Assembly (NCBI GenBank): GCA_964452355.1
Contig: CAYVKV010000001.1
Span: forward strand, 124,001 to 188,000
Origin: UBA1450 sp964452355
GTDB lineage: Bacteria; Patescibacteriota; Microgenomatia; UBA1406; GWC2-37-13
Direction: 5' to 3'
Length of the DNA stretch: 64,000 nt
The translations under genes and the position numbers were made by a program. Under the pieces are notes generated by a model, which saw only the letters and a list, made by a program, of their open reading frames with translations, made no database searches and was not told the origin of the DNA. Of this stretch, positions 25,624 through 34,740 are shown piece after piece (position 1 is the first letter of the stretch; every line of letters begins with the position of its first letter).

Positions 25624-26823
25624 TTATTGTATGTTTTTATATTCGTGAAGCGCCTTATCTAATATTTCAATTGACCTTCGAAGGTGAGATTCTTCAAGAA
25701 CATAGGCGATGCGGACTTGTTTTTTCCCCTTTTTAGGATCGGAGTAAAATCCGTAACCGGGAGCGAGCATGACTGTTTCATTTTTGTCTTGAAAGGATTC
25801 AAGGAGCCAGATAGAAAATTTTTCCGCATCTTCAACCGGCAACTCTGCCATGATGTAAAAAGCACCTTCTGGTTTTGTGACCGAAACGCCATCAATAGAT
25901 TGCAGTCCTTCAAACATGATGTCGCGTCGTTTTTGATATTCGGACTGCATTGACTTGGTATATTCTGCAGGTACATCGACAAGCTTTGATCCAATATATT
26001 GGTCAATAATTCCTCCGGAAAGACGACTCATGGCGAATTTAAGAGAACCACTTACCATTTGTTCATTGAGTGAAGTAAGATTTCCGAGACGAGCGCCGCA
26101 AAGATTATATCGCTTTGACAAGCTATCGATAAGTATCGCCTGATCGGGAATCTCTTGCATAAATTTGAGAAGAGACACGTGTGGGCGATCGACAAACGTG
26201 TATTCCCGGTAGACTTCGTCTGACAGGAGAAAAAGGTTATGTTTCTTAACTATGTCGACAAGCATCAGAATTTCCTCCTTTGTATAAACGGTTCCGGTTG
26301 GATTTCCAGGGTTTGAATAGAGAATTGCTTTTGTTTTTGGCGTGATTGCTGATTCTATTTTTTCACGCGTAGGCAGATGAAAGCCTTCTTGAAGTGAGGT
26401 TTCTATAGGGATAAGTTTTATATCCCAAAGCTGTGCTGATGTTTGATAGCTGCTATAAAAAGGTTCAAAAACGAGCAGTTCATCTCCAGGGTCGCAAACG
26501 GCAAAGAGTGCCATATTTATAGCTTCAGAACCGGCGATTGTACCGATGGTATTTTTGGTATTTACAAACAAAAAACCCAAATCATGGTAGTACGTCTCAA
26601 GTGCCTGAAGGTATTCTGGTGTCCCTCCAGAAGGTGCATATGAAATAGGGTTTTGAGTCCAATTTTTCAATGACTCAATCATCACATCAGGTGTTTTTAC
26701 ATCAGGCTGTCCCATATTCAGATGATAAATTTTTATTCCACGGCTTTTAGCCTTATCAGAAAGTGGAATAAGCTTGCGGATGGAGGAGATGGGGAGTTCT
26801 TTCATTCTTGTTGATATATCCAT
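25624..26823 (-). CDS. Pyridoxal-phosphate aminotransferase, class I (aspartate aminotransferase-like)
   Basis: 399 residues from the ATG at 26823. The fold type I motifs are clear: GQPDVKTPD at the start, YAPSGGTPEYLQAL, YSNPGNPTGTVYT with the Asn and Pro that hold the cofactor, SDEVYREY and SLSKRYNLCGARLG, whose Lys forms the internal aldimine. A C-terminal Arg region (KKQVRIAYV) binds the substrate carboxylate. It may make aspartate from oxaloacetate, but the family covers several amino acids. The gene is divergent from PEP carboxylase, with 40 bases between the starts, and the two could act in sequence from PEP to aspartate. Confidence 0.88.
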   Translation of the reverse strand: MDISTRMKELPISSIRKLIPLSDKAKSRGIKIYHLNMGQPDVKTPDVMIESLKNWTQNPISYAPSGGTPEYLQALETYYHDLGFLFVNTKNTIGTIAGSEAINMALFAVCDPGDELLVFEPFYSSYQTSAQLWDIKLIPIETSLQEGFHLPTREKIESAITPKTKAILYSNPGNPTGTVYTKEEILMLVDIVKKHNLFLLSDEVYREYTFVDRPHVSLLKFMQEIPDQAILIDSLSKRYNLCGARLGNLTSLNEQMVSGSLKFAMSRLSGGIIDQYIGSKLVDVPAEYTKSMQSEYQKRRDIMFEGLQSIDGVSVTKPEGAFYIMAELPVEDAEKFSIWLLESFQDKNETVMLAPGYGFYSDPKKGKKQVRIAYVLEESHLRRSIEILDKALHEYKNIQ

Positions 26824-26849
26824 GTGTTCTATTTTATCAAAAACAAATG

Positions 26850-26855
26850 TATAAT
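26850..26855 (+). promoter_or_regulatory. -10 box of the PEP carboxylase gene
   Basis: TATAAT ends 8 bases before the ATG at 26864. It lies in the 40-base divergent interval shared with the aminotransferase gene. Confidence 0.45.
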
Positions 26856-26863
26856 AATACCCA

Positions 26864-28384
26864 ATGAAAATGACTCGAAAAATACCCGCCACCATGGTCA
26901 CTCAGCATCCTGACCATGCACACACTCCATACTGGCATTTCAAGCCATTTATAAGTACTCAAGAAGAACCGCGAGAACTGTATCTTTCATTTAAAGATTT
27001 AGGAGCAACTGAATATAAATGGGATTGGGAGGGAAAGCTTGTGGATGAAGCGATTTTAGAACGAATATTTGGTGAGTACTTTGATTACTTTCAAAAAGAG
27101 AAAATTGGAAAAGATAAGTTTATTACCTTTCGTCTGCCCAACCCGAAAGTAGAAACAGAATATCGATTAGGGAGGGCTTTCATGGGGATCCTTGCAGCCT
27201 CCGGTTTATCTAAAACTTTAGGGCTTAAAGACAATCCACTATTTGAAGTAATTCTACCAATGACTGAATCTGCAAAAGAAATGTATGATGTGCAAGATGC
27301 ATTCAGACAAATGGCTTCGGTACGGCATCCTTTACTCAAGAGAAGTGCCGGGGATATAGAACACATTGAGCTTATTCCTTTATTTGAAGACATAGATACC
27401 ATTTCTCATTCAGATGAAATTTTATCTGAGTATCTCGAAAGACATATGAAAGGGTTTGGGTTTAAACCAGAATATATCCGTCCTTATGTAGCGCGGTCAG
27501 ATCCAGCGCTTAATGCAGGGATTGTCCCAACAGTCCTTGCAATTAAAATTGCCCTTTCAAGATATAAGAAATTTGAAGAAAGAAATGAAATTCCATTATA
27601 TCCAATGATCGGTGCCGCAGCTCTTCCCTTTCGTGGAGGAATAAGTCCACGAACAATAGATCAATTTATGAATGAATATGCTGGTATTCGTACCACTACC
27701 ATTCAGAGTGCTTTTCGATATGACTTTCCAAAAGATGAGGTAATTGAGGCTATACAAAAGCTTGAAACAAAATTAAAAACCTTAAAAACACGACTTATTT
27801 CTGATAAAGACGAAGTAAATTTGCGAGAAATAATGTCCCTATTTTCGAAGTACTATCGAGGGACAATAGAGAAGATAGCGCCTCTTATCAATGAAGTGTC
27901 AAAATCAATACCAAAAAGACGCGAGCGAGTACAACATATTGGACTCTTTGGATATTCGCGTGGAGTTGGTGAAGTAAAATTACCACGAGCGATCACATTT
28001 ACTTCATCACTATATTCAGTTGGTGTGCCTCCAGAGCTTATTGGTACCGGACGTGGTTTACAGATGCTAAAAAGAGATAATATGCGGGAACAGCTAGAGC
28101 TATTGGAGAGGATATATATAAATCATCGTTCAGATTTATTACACACGATTTCTTATACCAATTTTGATGTCCTTGAGAAGCTTGCAAAAAATACTACGGG
28201 CTTTGATGAAGTGCTTGCTGACGTGCGGGGAATACAGGAGTATCTTGGTCAAGAACCAGTACTTACTGACGACCAAATTGAACATAATAAAGTTACTTCA
28301 CAAATATTTGAGCGTTTAAATAGTGGAAAAGATATTACAAATTTAATCGAAAAAGCTGCTCTTCTTCGGAGGAGTATCGGTTAA
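26864..28384 (+). CDS. ppcA: Phosphoenolpyruvate carboxylase, archaeal type
   Basis: 506 residues, about half the length of the common bacterial enzyme, as in the archaeal-type PEP carboxylase. The start KIPATMVTQHPDHA is characteristic of that family. Further markers are FRLPNPKVETEYRLGR, LPMTESAKEMYDVQDAF, the Arg-rich PFRGGISPRTID and GLFGYSRGVG. The enzyme adds bicarbonate to PEP to form oxaloacetate and phosphate in the cytoplasm. In this window oxaloacetate could feed aspartate formation or meet the ATP-citrate lyase products. It precedes dCTP deaminase by 9 bases, probably one transcript. Confidence 0.93.
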   Translation: MKMTRKIPATMVTQHPDHAHTPYWHFKPFISTQEEPRELYLSFKDLGATEYKWDWEGKLVDEAILERIFGEYFDYFQKEKIGKDKFITFRLPNPKVETEYRLGRAFMGILAASGLSKTLGLKDNPLFEVILPMTESAKEMYDVQDAFRQMASVRHPLLKRSAGDIEHIELIPLFEDIDTISHSDEILSEYLERHMKGFGFKPEYIRPYVARSDPALNAGIVPTVLAIKIALSRYKKFEERNEIPLYPMIGAAALPFRGGISPRTIDQFMNEYAGIRTTTIQSAFRYDFPKDEVIEAIQKLETKLKTLKTRLISDKDEVNLREIMSLFSKYYRGTIEKIAPLINEVSKSIPKRRERVQHIGLFGYSRGVGEVKLPRAITFTSSLYSVGVPPELIGTGRGLQMLKRDNMREQLELLERIYINHRSDLLHTISYTNFDVLEKLAKNTTGFDEVLADVRGIQEYLGQEPVLTDDQIEHNKVTSQIFERLNSGKDITNLIEKAALLRRSIG

Positions 28385-28393
28385 TATAATCAT

Positions 28394-28951
28394 ATGTCAA
28401 TTATGCCGGACCATTGGATAAGAAGAATGGTCAAAGAACACGATATGATCGATCCTTTTCAGGATGAGCAGGTCAGAGATGGCCACGTGTCATATGGCCT
28501 TTCATCGTATGGATACGATCTGAGAGTAGCAGATGAGTTTAAGATTTTTACCAACGTCCACTCAGCAGTAGTAGATCCAAAGGAATTTGATGAAAAATCA
28601 TTTGTTGATATTAGCGGTGAAGGACAAATTCTTATTCCACCCAATTCATTTGCTTTAACACGAAGTCAAGAGTATTTTAAAATTCCAAGAAGTGTTATGG
28701 GGCTATGTATCGGCAAATCTACCTATGCGCGCTGTGGAATAATTGTCAATGTCACACCTCTTCAGCCCGAATGGGAAGGATCTCTTATTATTGAAATATC
28801 AAATACTACGCCGCTTCCTGCACGAATCTATGCGGGTGAGGGGATTGCTCAGATTATTTTCTTCGAAGCAGATGAGGTATGTGAAAAATCTTATAAAGAT
28901 ACTCTGGGGAAATATTCACACCAAACTTCAATTGTTCTTCCAAGAGTTTAA
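28394..28951 (+). CDS. dcd: dCTP deaminase
   Basis: 185 residues with the trimeric dUTPase-fold motifs of dCTP deaminase: DHWIRRMVKE at the start, SSYGYDLRV, IPPNSFALTRSQEYF, GKSTYARCGI with the Arg and Ser of the active site, and VTPLQPEWEG with the catalytic Glu. It converts dCTP to dUTP and ammonia, the route to dTMP when dCMP deaminase is lacking. The C-terminus (KYSHQT) closes over the nucleotide. Whether it also splits dUTP (bifunctional type) cannot be decided by eye. It is probably cotranscribed with ppcA. Confidence 0.95.
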   Translation: MSIMPDHWIRRMVKEHDMIDPFQDEQVRDGHVSYGLSSYGYDLRVADEFKIFTNVHSAVVDPKEFDEKSFVDISGEGQILIPPNSFALTRSQEYFKIPRSVMGLCIGKSTYARCGIIVNVTPLQPEWEGSLIIEISNTTPLPARIYAGEGIAQIIFFEADEVCEKSYKDTLGKYSHQTSIVLPRV

Positions 28952-29001
28952 AAAAAAGATAATCATTTCTTCTATCAGAAATGAGTGTATTATATAGCTC
29001 T

Positions 29002-30711
29002 ATGTCTCGACAAGTACCTAAAATCGCAAAATACGGGGTCATGATTATTTTTATGATCTTTATTCTCCAAACGAAGCCTGTTCTTGCAGCTAATCACTCG
29101 ATAAACAAATTTGGCATACATCTCGCTCAACCTCAGGACGAAGATATTGATCGTGCGGACGTTCTTGTTAATGGAACGGGGGGACAGTGGGGATATATCA
29201 CTTTGGTGATACATGAAGATGATAAAAATAGAGATAAATGGCAACCCATCTTTGATAAACTCAGAGATCGGGGCCTTGTACCAATCATTCGACTTGCAAC
29301 ATCTCCAGAGGGTGAAAATTGGAAACGACCAGAAGAGGGAGATGCGGATGATTGGATAGATTTTTTGAACAGTTTACACTGGGTGGTCAAAAATCGTTAC
29401 ATTATTTTGTTCAATGAACCAAACCATGCATCTGAGTGGGGGGGTGAAGTTGATCCGAAATCTTTTGCTCGGGTAAATGAAGCATTTGCGAGGAAACTCA
29501 AAGAAGCTGATGGTGATTTTTTTGTGATGATGGGAGGGATGGATGCATCTGCTCCACAAAGCAGACCAATGTATATGGACGAGAAGGCTTTTATGGAAGA
29601 GGTAGTGGGAGAGATTGGTGTTGATGATTTTAATAAACTGTTTGACGGTTTATCGTCTCATTCATATCCAAATCCAAATTTTGCCGGGGCGCCTCATAGC
29701 AGTGGACGAGGAACAGTTAAAACATATGAATGGGAGCTCTCATTATTATCTTCCTTGGGGGTCAAGACTCTGCCTGTATTTATCACTGAAACAGGGTGGA
29801 ATGGAGACGCGCTTTCACGCACTCAGATTGCAGAGAACTTTCGATATGCATTTCAAAATGTATGGATTCCCGATGAACGAGTGATTGCAGTGACACCATT
29901 TGTGCTCAATTATCAGGGTGAGCCATTCTTAAAGTTTTCCTGGGTAAAAGAGGGGAATGGGGGAGTATATCCTGAATATGAAATGGTTCGGGACATGGAG
30001 AAACGGGACGGAAATCCTGAAATACGTCAGGATGGGTCATTTGACATGACTGACTTTCCTCACGATATTGTTGAGCAGTCGACCTACCATCTGCGGGTAG
30101 ATGTGACAAACAATGGTCAAGCGATCTGGAGTCGCGAGAATGGGTATGGATTCATGCTTGAAAATGTCGAGCCTTCGCAGTATCTGATCTCATCATTTGG
30201 TGAAATTAAGCCATTTGAAACAAGGACCATTGATATATACTTTTCCACTCTTGACGTACTGGGTAAATTTAATTCACGCATTGTGCTCTATCGAAATGAA
30301 GATATGGTTATAAGCAGTAGTCATTGGGATTATGAAGTGGTGTCGCTTCCTTCGCTTTTATACAAAATTTCACTATTCCCAAAGCGAACCACGACTGGTA
30401 GCGACTTTGAACTTCAAATATATAATCAGCACGAAGAGCTTGTATTTAGGAAAGGCGGTCTTCAAGTGGTCGATGGTCACGGTTCGATAGAAAAGGTTGA
30501 TAACATCGCACTTGGTCAAAGATACCGCGTAGTTCTTCTTAAAAAACAGTATCTCCCACGCCAGACCTATGCTGATTTTCAGAAAGGGGAGAATGAGGTT
30601 TCGTTTGAACCGATGATTCCCCTTGATTTTGATGGTGATGGCGCTGTGGGATGGGGGGATCTTGGAGCAGTGCTCAAGAATTTGAGACTCCTTGGGATGT
30701 GGATGATATAG
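29002..30711 (+). CDS. Secreted glycoside hydrolase of clan GH-A type with a dockerin-like C-terminal repeat
   Basis: About 569 residues from the ATG at 29002. It starts with a signal peptide (VPKIAKYGVMIIFMIF, cleavage near VLAA). A TIM-barrel of about 330 residues follows: YIILFNEPNHASEW carries the Asn-Glu of the acid/base and LPVFITETGWNG the nucleophile Glu, the pair expected in clan GH-A. Two beta domains follow. The last 30 residues hold DFDGDGAVGWGDLGAVL, a calcium-loop helix like one half of a dockerin. The substrate is unknown; the barrel could also be a non-catalytic relative. It is likely exported and may attach to cohesin-like proteins encoded elsewhere in the window. Confidence 0.7.
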   Translation: MSRQVPKIAKYGVMIIFMIFILQTKPVLAANHSINKFGIHLAQPQDEDIDRADVLVNGTGGQWGYITLVIHEDDKNRDKWQPIFDKLRDRGLVPIIRLATSPEGENWKRPEEGDADDWIDFLNSLHWVVKNRYIILFNEPNHASEWGGEVDPKSFARVNEAFARKLKEADGDFFVMMGGMDASAPQSRPMYMDEKAFMEEVVGEIGVDDFNKLFDGLSSHSYPNPNFAGAPHSSGRGTVKTYEWELSLLSSLGVKTLPVFITETGWNGDALSRTQIAENFRYAFQNVWIPDERVIAVTPFVLNYQGEPFLKFSWVKEGNGGVYPEYEMVRDMEKRDGNPEIRQDGSFDMTDFPHDIVEQSTYHLRVDVTNNGQAIWSRENGYGFMLENVEPSQYLISSFGEIKPFETRTIDIYFSTLDVLGKFNSRIVLYRNEDMVISSSHWDYEVVSLPSLLYKISLFPKRTTTGSDFELQIYNQHEELVFRKGGLQVVDGHGSIEKVDNIALGQRYRVVLLKKQYLPRQTYADFQKGENEVSFEPMIPLDFDGDGAVGWGDLGAVLKNLRLLGMWMI

Positions 30712-30720
30712 AGAAGAAAA

Positions 30721-31143
30721 TTACTTTGTTATGCTGTTGTGAAAAGAAGACAAAAATTCATTTGAAGGTGCGCAAATAGGCACAGAGCCAAAATGAGATG
30801 ACAATTTTCCTCCTAATCCTTTGAAAACTATATCCTGACCTGAGGCCATTCGAATGCCATGGAGAGTTATATCGTCAGTAGGTTGAGCTGATATTTGTTC
30901 CTTACCTTCCCAATAATAAAGTATGGGCGCTGGTCGCATTTCCGCAAGTCCAAGTAATAATTGCATGTCAAATAATTCTCGTTGCGCAGTAACAAAGTCC
31001 ATATATTGAGTCCGAACACCGGCGCGTGTAAAATCTGCCGCAATTTGTTCAAACGGCACTCGGAGAGGACGTGTTAAAAAAACAAGTACCTGAGGAGATT
31101 TAATAATGGTATATTCTCTAAATTTTGGTGCTTCTGGCGACAT
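30721..31143 (-). CDS. Hypothetical protein
   Basis: 140 residues from the ATG at 31143, which has TATAAT 9 bases before it. An ATG at 31245 would give a longer form through an unlikely sequence. No signal peptide or membrane helix. The sequence (VLVFLTRPLRVPFEQIAADF, ILYYWEGKEQIS) does not recall a known family. Its 3' end is 9 bases from the stop of the convergent glycosidase gene. Confidence 0.5.
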   Translation of the reverse strand: MSPEAPKFREYTIIKSPQVLVFLTRPLRVPFEQIAADFTRAGVRTQYMDFVTAQRELFDMQLLLGLAEMRPAPILYYWEGKEQISAQPTDDITLHGIRMASGQDIVFKGLGGKLSSHFGSVPICAPSNEFLSSFHNSITK

Positions 31144-31731
31144 ATGGATGGTATTATATATCTTTTTCCTCGTATAATCAATATTATAGGATATATCTAA
31201 GTCTCTCTGACGACTTTTGTTTACGGCAAGCACTCTCCCCCGCATGAAAGAGTGCGATAGAGGAGGGGGTTAATAAATTGAATTGGACTATTAAGACAGC
31301 ATAAATCGTATAATACCTTATATATGGTTTTCATAAAGCAGAGTGAAAAATGGTCATTTTACGTCGTTAAATGTCGATTTTTGGGTTTTTTGAGCTTAAA
31401 TATATAATGACCGTTTGTCATGTTTTTCTTCATTATTAATTCTCTGTGGAAGATATATAAGTGAAGGTATATTTTTTCAATTTAAAAATAGGGGAGAGGT
31501 TGTAGCACATTTGAAGAGGGGCTCGTGAGGGAGAGTCAAAATACACTTATTTAAGTGAGCGAATGATTTTGTTTAATTTGGAGACTACCATACTGAAGTT
31601 GGGGTTATGCTCGATTTATTAGTTGGCTCGATACCATTTTTCCTCACGTCGTCACCCAAAGGGGCCCACGACATTGTTTCGGAAAAAGATGTCTTCGCCA
31701 AACTCTATTTACATTACACACTTTTATTTCT
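31144..31731. other. 588-base non-coding stretch before the ATP-citrate lyase genes
   Basis: The longest interval without a gene. The left part contains the start region of the hypothetical gene and the imperfect inverted repeat CACTCT/AGAGTG (31231-31254). A TATAAT at 31309-31314 has no well-spaced -35. Around 31320-31560 I see only AT-rich sequence with no frame of interest. The right end holds a 68-base repeat (31632-31699) that ends 32 bases before the aclB start. A regulatory RNA or a decayed gene is possible, but no fold stands out. Confidence 0.5.
31632..31699 (+). repeat. Intergenic copy of a 68-base palindromic repeat
   Basis: By hand alignment about 59 of 69 columns match 43610-43677, inside the M20 peptidase gene. 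The core is CGTCACCC, AAAGGG and CCCACGACATTGTT. The outer arms GTCGT and ACGAC and the inner CCC/GGG can pair as a hairpin (31651-31672). The copy is outside genes here, so the sequence does not need to be coding. Confidence 0.75.
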
Positions 31732-32952
31732 ATGTCACGAGTCAAACTAACCGAACACAAATCAAAACAACTATTCTACCGCGATTTGAATAAAAAGTAT
31801 CATGGCGTAGCGGTTTTGATTGACTCAAAAGGAAAACTTTCTTTTTCCACTCCCCTCTTAAAACTACCAGAGAAAGAAACGTATGTCGTTAAGGTTGATC
31901 AGGGCGTTAAAGGAAGAATGAAAAAGGGATTAATTGAACTCAATGTGAAGCATGTTTCTCTCACAGAATCAATAAAAAAGCTCGTCAGGAAAGGCTATTC
32001 CAGTTTTCTTATCGAGCGCATGGTGTCGCATAAACAGGATGCTGAACGATACGTGTCAATTGAGCGCACCCGGGAGGGTTTTTTGGTCCGATATGCGACC
32101 GTGGGCGGAATAGACATTGAAAGTATGAAAAAGAAGGTTAAGACTGCGGTGATAGGCTATAATCAAAATAAATCGAAGCAGAAAGAGGAGGGCAGTGTGC
32201 CGATCAAACAGATTGCTCAAGCACTCAATGTTGATGAGCCTTTTATCAATTCGCTCCTTGATTACTGTGAAAGATATTTTGTTTCATTTTGCGAAATAAA
32301 TCCGCTCGTCGCTCACGGGGAAAATATCCATATTCTTGATTTGGCGGTTGAAGTCGATAGTACTGCGAGATATTTTATTCGAGATGGGTGGGTAGAGCAA
32401 GATGTTGTTCAGGATCAGCAAAAGTCCCCCGAAGAGAAGTCTATAAAAATGCTCAATGACAACAGTCAGGCAGCTTTATCATTTACACTGCTGAATCAAA
32501 ATGGCTCGGTGTGGGTACTGCTTTCAGGAGGAGGAGCGAGTATTACGCTTGCCGATGAGTTTTATAATTTAGGTCATGGAAAAGACCTTGGAAATTACGG
32601 GGAATATTCGGGAAATCCAAGTGCTGAAGAAACGTATCTGTATACAAAAGAAGTATTGAAGGCACTGTTTAAAAGCAAGTCAAAGAAAAAAATACTTCTC
32701 ATCGGAGGTGGCGTTGCAAACTTTACCGATGTTCGAATCACCTTTCAGGGGATTATTAAAGCACTGGAAGAAAATAAAAAAGAACTGGGAAAGAATGATG
32801 TCATAATATACGTACGTCGTGGTGGACCAATGCAGAAAGAAGGACTTGCCATGATGGAAACGTGGCTGCAAACAAATCGTATGTATGGATATGTTGCAGG
32901 ACCAGAGCTTCCGCTCTATGAAATTGTCAGGAAAGTGGTGAGAGTATTATGA
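31732..32952 (+). CDS. aclB: ATP-citrate lyase, ATP-grasp (small) subunit
   Basis: 406 residues matching the small subunit of two-subunit ATP-citrate lyase (AclB in Chlorobium naming; plant ACLA). The N-terminal ATP-grasp part has LTEHKSKQLFYRD, VVKVDQGVKGR and an acidic stretch FCEINPLV that in the SCS-beta-like fold binds Mg-ATP. The C-terminal half has VLLSGGGASITLADE, YGEYSGNPSAEET, IGGGVANFTDVRITF and VRRGGP, all typical of ACL. The enzyme splits citrate with ATP and CoA into oxaloacetate and acetyl-CoA. The next gene overlaps by ATGA and supplies the other half. The repeat at 31632 lies upstream. Confidence 0.9.
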   Translation: MSRVKLTEHKSKQLFYRDLNKKYHGVAVLIDSKGKLSFSTPLLKLPEKETYVVKVDQGVKGRMKKGLIELNVKHVSLTESIKKLVRKGYSSFLIERMVSHKQDAERYVSIERTREGFLVRYATVGGIDIESMKKKVKTAVIGYNQNKSKQKEEGSVPIKQIAQALNVDEPFINSLLDYCERYFVSFCEINPLVAHGENIHILDLAVEVDSTARYFIRDGWVEQDVVQDQQKSPEEKSIKMLNDNSQAALSFTLLNQNGSVWVLLSGGGASITLADEFYNLGHGKDLGNYGEYSGNPSAEETYLYTKEVLKALFKSKSKKKILLIGGGVANFTDVRITFQGIIKALEENKKELGKNDVIIYVRRGGPMQKEGLAMMETWLQTNRMYGYVAGPELPLYEIVRKVVRVL

Positions 32953-34736
32953 TTGATATAAAAAAAATTCGTAAAACAAATCACTCAATTGTCTCGCTGG
33001 GAAGTCATCCGGGGATTCTCCAATCCATGTTGGATTTTGATTTCTTATGTGGAAAAGATGCACCAGATCTTGTCGCAATCATCGCAACGGGAAAAAAATA
33101 TGTTCGACTCTTTTGGGGAGATGATGAGGTACTGATTCCTGTGTACCAAGAAGTAGCGTATCTGCCGCGTCATATCAAGCGATCTACAACCTTGTTTCTC
33201 AACCTGACTTCAGGACGACGAACACTCTCCTCCACTGTAGATCTTCTCAATGCTCTCCCTCACATCGTTGGCGGTGCAGTTTTTGCCGAGAATGTTCCAG
33301 AAAAACACGCACTTGAGCTCTTTCATCATTTGAAGAAGGATGTATTTGTTATTGGTCCGGCGACCGTTGGACTTATGATTCCGGGACATCTGAAACTGGG
33401 CGCAATTGGCGGTACTCAAGCGGATCAACTTATTGATTCACATCTCTTTGAATCGGGAAACGTGGCAGTATTTTCGTCCTCGGGAGGAATGACAAATGAA
33501 CTTATACAGCTTGTTACAAGGCTCCAAAAAAGAATATCATTCTCATTATCGTTTGGTGGAGATCGTTTTCCAGTGCTTTCTCCCGTTGAAGCATTTCTCG
33601 CTGCAGAAGCGGATACACATACGGAGCAAATTGTGTATTTTGGTGAGCTTGGTGGATATGATGAGTATGACCTGATTGATCTCATAAAGCAAAAAAGGAT
33701 TACAAAAAAAATCATTGCATATATTGGGGGAACTATCAGTGAAATGTTTGAGACACCTCCGCAGTTTGGTCATGCAAAGGCAATGGCAAGTCGGGGAGAG
33801 GAGACTGCTCAGGCAAAGACAAAAGCGCTTCAGGATGTTGGTGTTTTAGCAACAAACTCATTCACAGAGTTTATCAAATTGGTTAAAGAGATTCCAAGTG
33901 GCGATCATTCAAACGAATTGGATCATGAAGCAAAAATGCAGAGAATTCGTTTACGAACTTCAGCATTGTTTATGAACTCCATATCAAGAGACGTCGGCGG
34001 ATCTGTTGAAATTGTGGGGGAGGAACTATTGGCTGCCGCTTCAAAAAGATCATACGCACACATTGTGGGCTCGATGCTTCTGGGGAGGCAGCTCAAATCC
34101 CCCCATGCTGCACAGTTTGTTGATTTGGTAATGAAGCTCTTGGTAGATCATGGTCCCTATGTATCAGGCGCAGTGAATACCATGATTGCAGCTCGTGCGG
34201 GGAAAGATTTGGTCTCTTCCTTGGCATCGGGGATATTGACGATCGGTCCACGATTTGGCGGCGCGATAAATCAAGCAGCTGCTCATTGGTTTGAAGGAGT
34301 TTCAGAAGAGATTGAGCCACACGAGTACGTTGAGCACATTGCAAAGACAGGAAAGAGAATCTCTGGTATTGGACATCGAAAGTATCGCATTGATGCTCCA
34401 GACCCGCGGGTAGGCAAAATTCTTCAGTTTTCAAAAGGATTAAAGAAACACGAACATATTGATTTTGCCTGTTCAATTGAGCAGATAACCACTGCAAAAA
34501 AAGGAAATCTTATTTTGAATGTCGATGGTGCCATTGCTGCAGTATTTTTAGATCTTCTTTCTGAGAAGGAAAATATTTCAAGAAATGAACTGAAGGAATT
34601 AATAGATATTGAATTTTTTAATGCGTTATTTGTGCTTGCTCGCTCGGTTGGTTTTACCGCTCATTATCTTGATCAGCGACGCCTTGACGAAGGACTTTTT
34701 CGACTAACTCCAAAAGAGGTGAAGTATTCAAAATAA
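32949..34736 (+). CDS. aclA: ATP-citrate lyase, CoA-binding and citrate synthase-like (large) subunit
   Basis: 595 residues, the usual size of the large subunit. The N-terminal CoA-ligase domains include VIGPATVGLMIPG, FSSSGGMTNE and FGGDRFPV. The phosphohistidine loop reads QFGHAKAMASRGEETAQ, with His followed by Ala-Lys-Ala where most relatives have Ala-Gly-Ala. The C-terminal citrate synthase-like domain has GPRFGGAINQAA, GIGHRKYRIDAPDPRV with the catalytic His, and NVDGAIAAVFLDL. It works with the ATP-grasp subunit encoded just before, from which it is translated by a 4-base overlap. In Patescibacteria the TCA cycle is usually absent, so the source of citrate is an open question. Confidence 0.9.
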   Translation: MIDIKKIRKTNHSIVSLGSHPGILQSMLDFDFLCGKDAPDLVAIIATGKKYVRLFWGDDEVLIPVYQEVAYLPRHIKRSTTLFLNLTSGRRTLSSTVDLLNALPHIVGGAVFAENVPEKHALELFHHLKKDVFVIGPATVGLMIPGHLKLGAIGGTQADQLIDSHLFESGNVAVFSSSGGMTNELIQLVTRLQKRISFSLSFGGDRFPVLSPVEAFLAAEADTHTEQIVYFGELGGYDEYDLIDLIKQKRITKKIIAYIGGTISEMFETPPQFGHAKAMASRGEETAQAKTKALQDVGVLATNSFTEFIKLVKEIPSGDHSNELDHEAKMQRIRLRTSALFMNSISRDVGGSVEIVGEELLAAASKRSYAHIVGSMLLGRQLKSPHAAQFVDLVMKLLVDHGPYVSGAVNTMIAARAGKDLVSSLASGILTIGPRFGGAINQAAAHWFEGVSEEIEPHEYVEHIAKTGKRISGIGHRKYRIDAPDPRVGKILQFSKGLKKHEHIDFACSIEQITTAKKGNLILNVDGAIAAVFLDLLSEKENISRNELKELIDIEFFNALFVLARSVGFTAHYLDQRRLDEGLFRLTPKEVKYSK

Positions 34737-34740
34737 AATA

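Noticed and set aside
31607..31750. Small open frame of 47 codons through the intergenic repeat
   Set aside because: It overlaps the aclB start in another frame, lacks a ribosome site, and its only notable part is the repeat itself.
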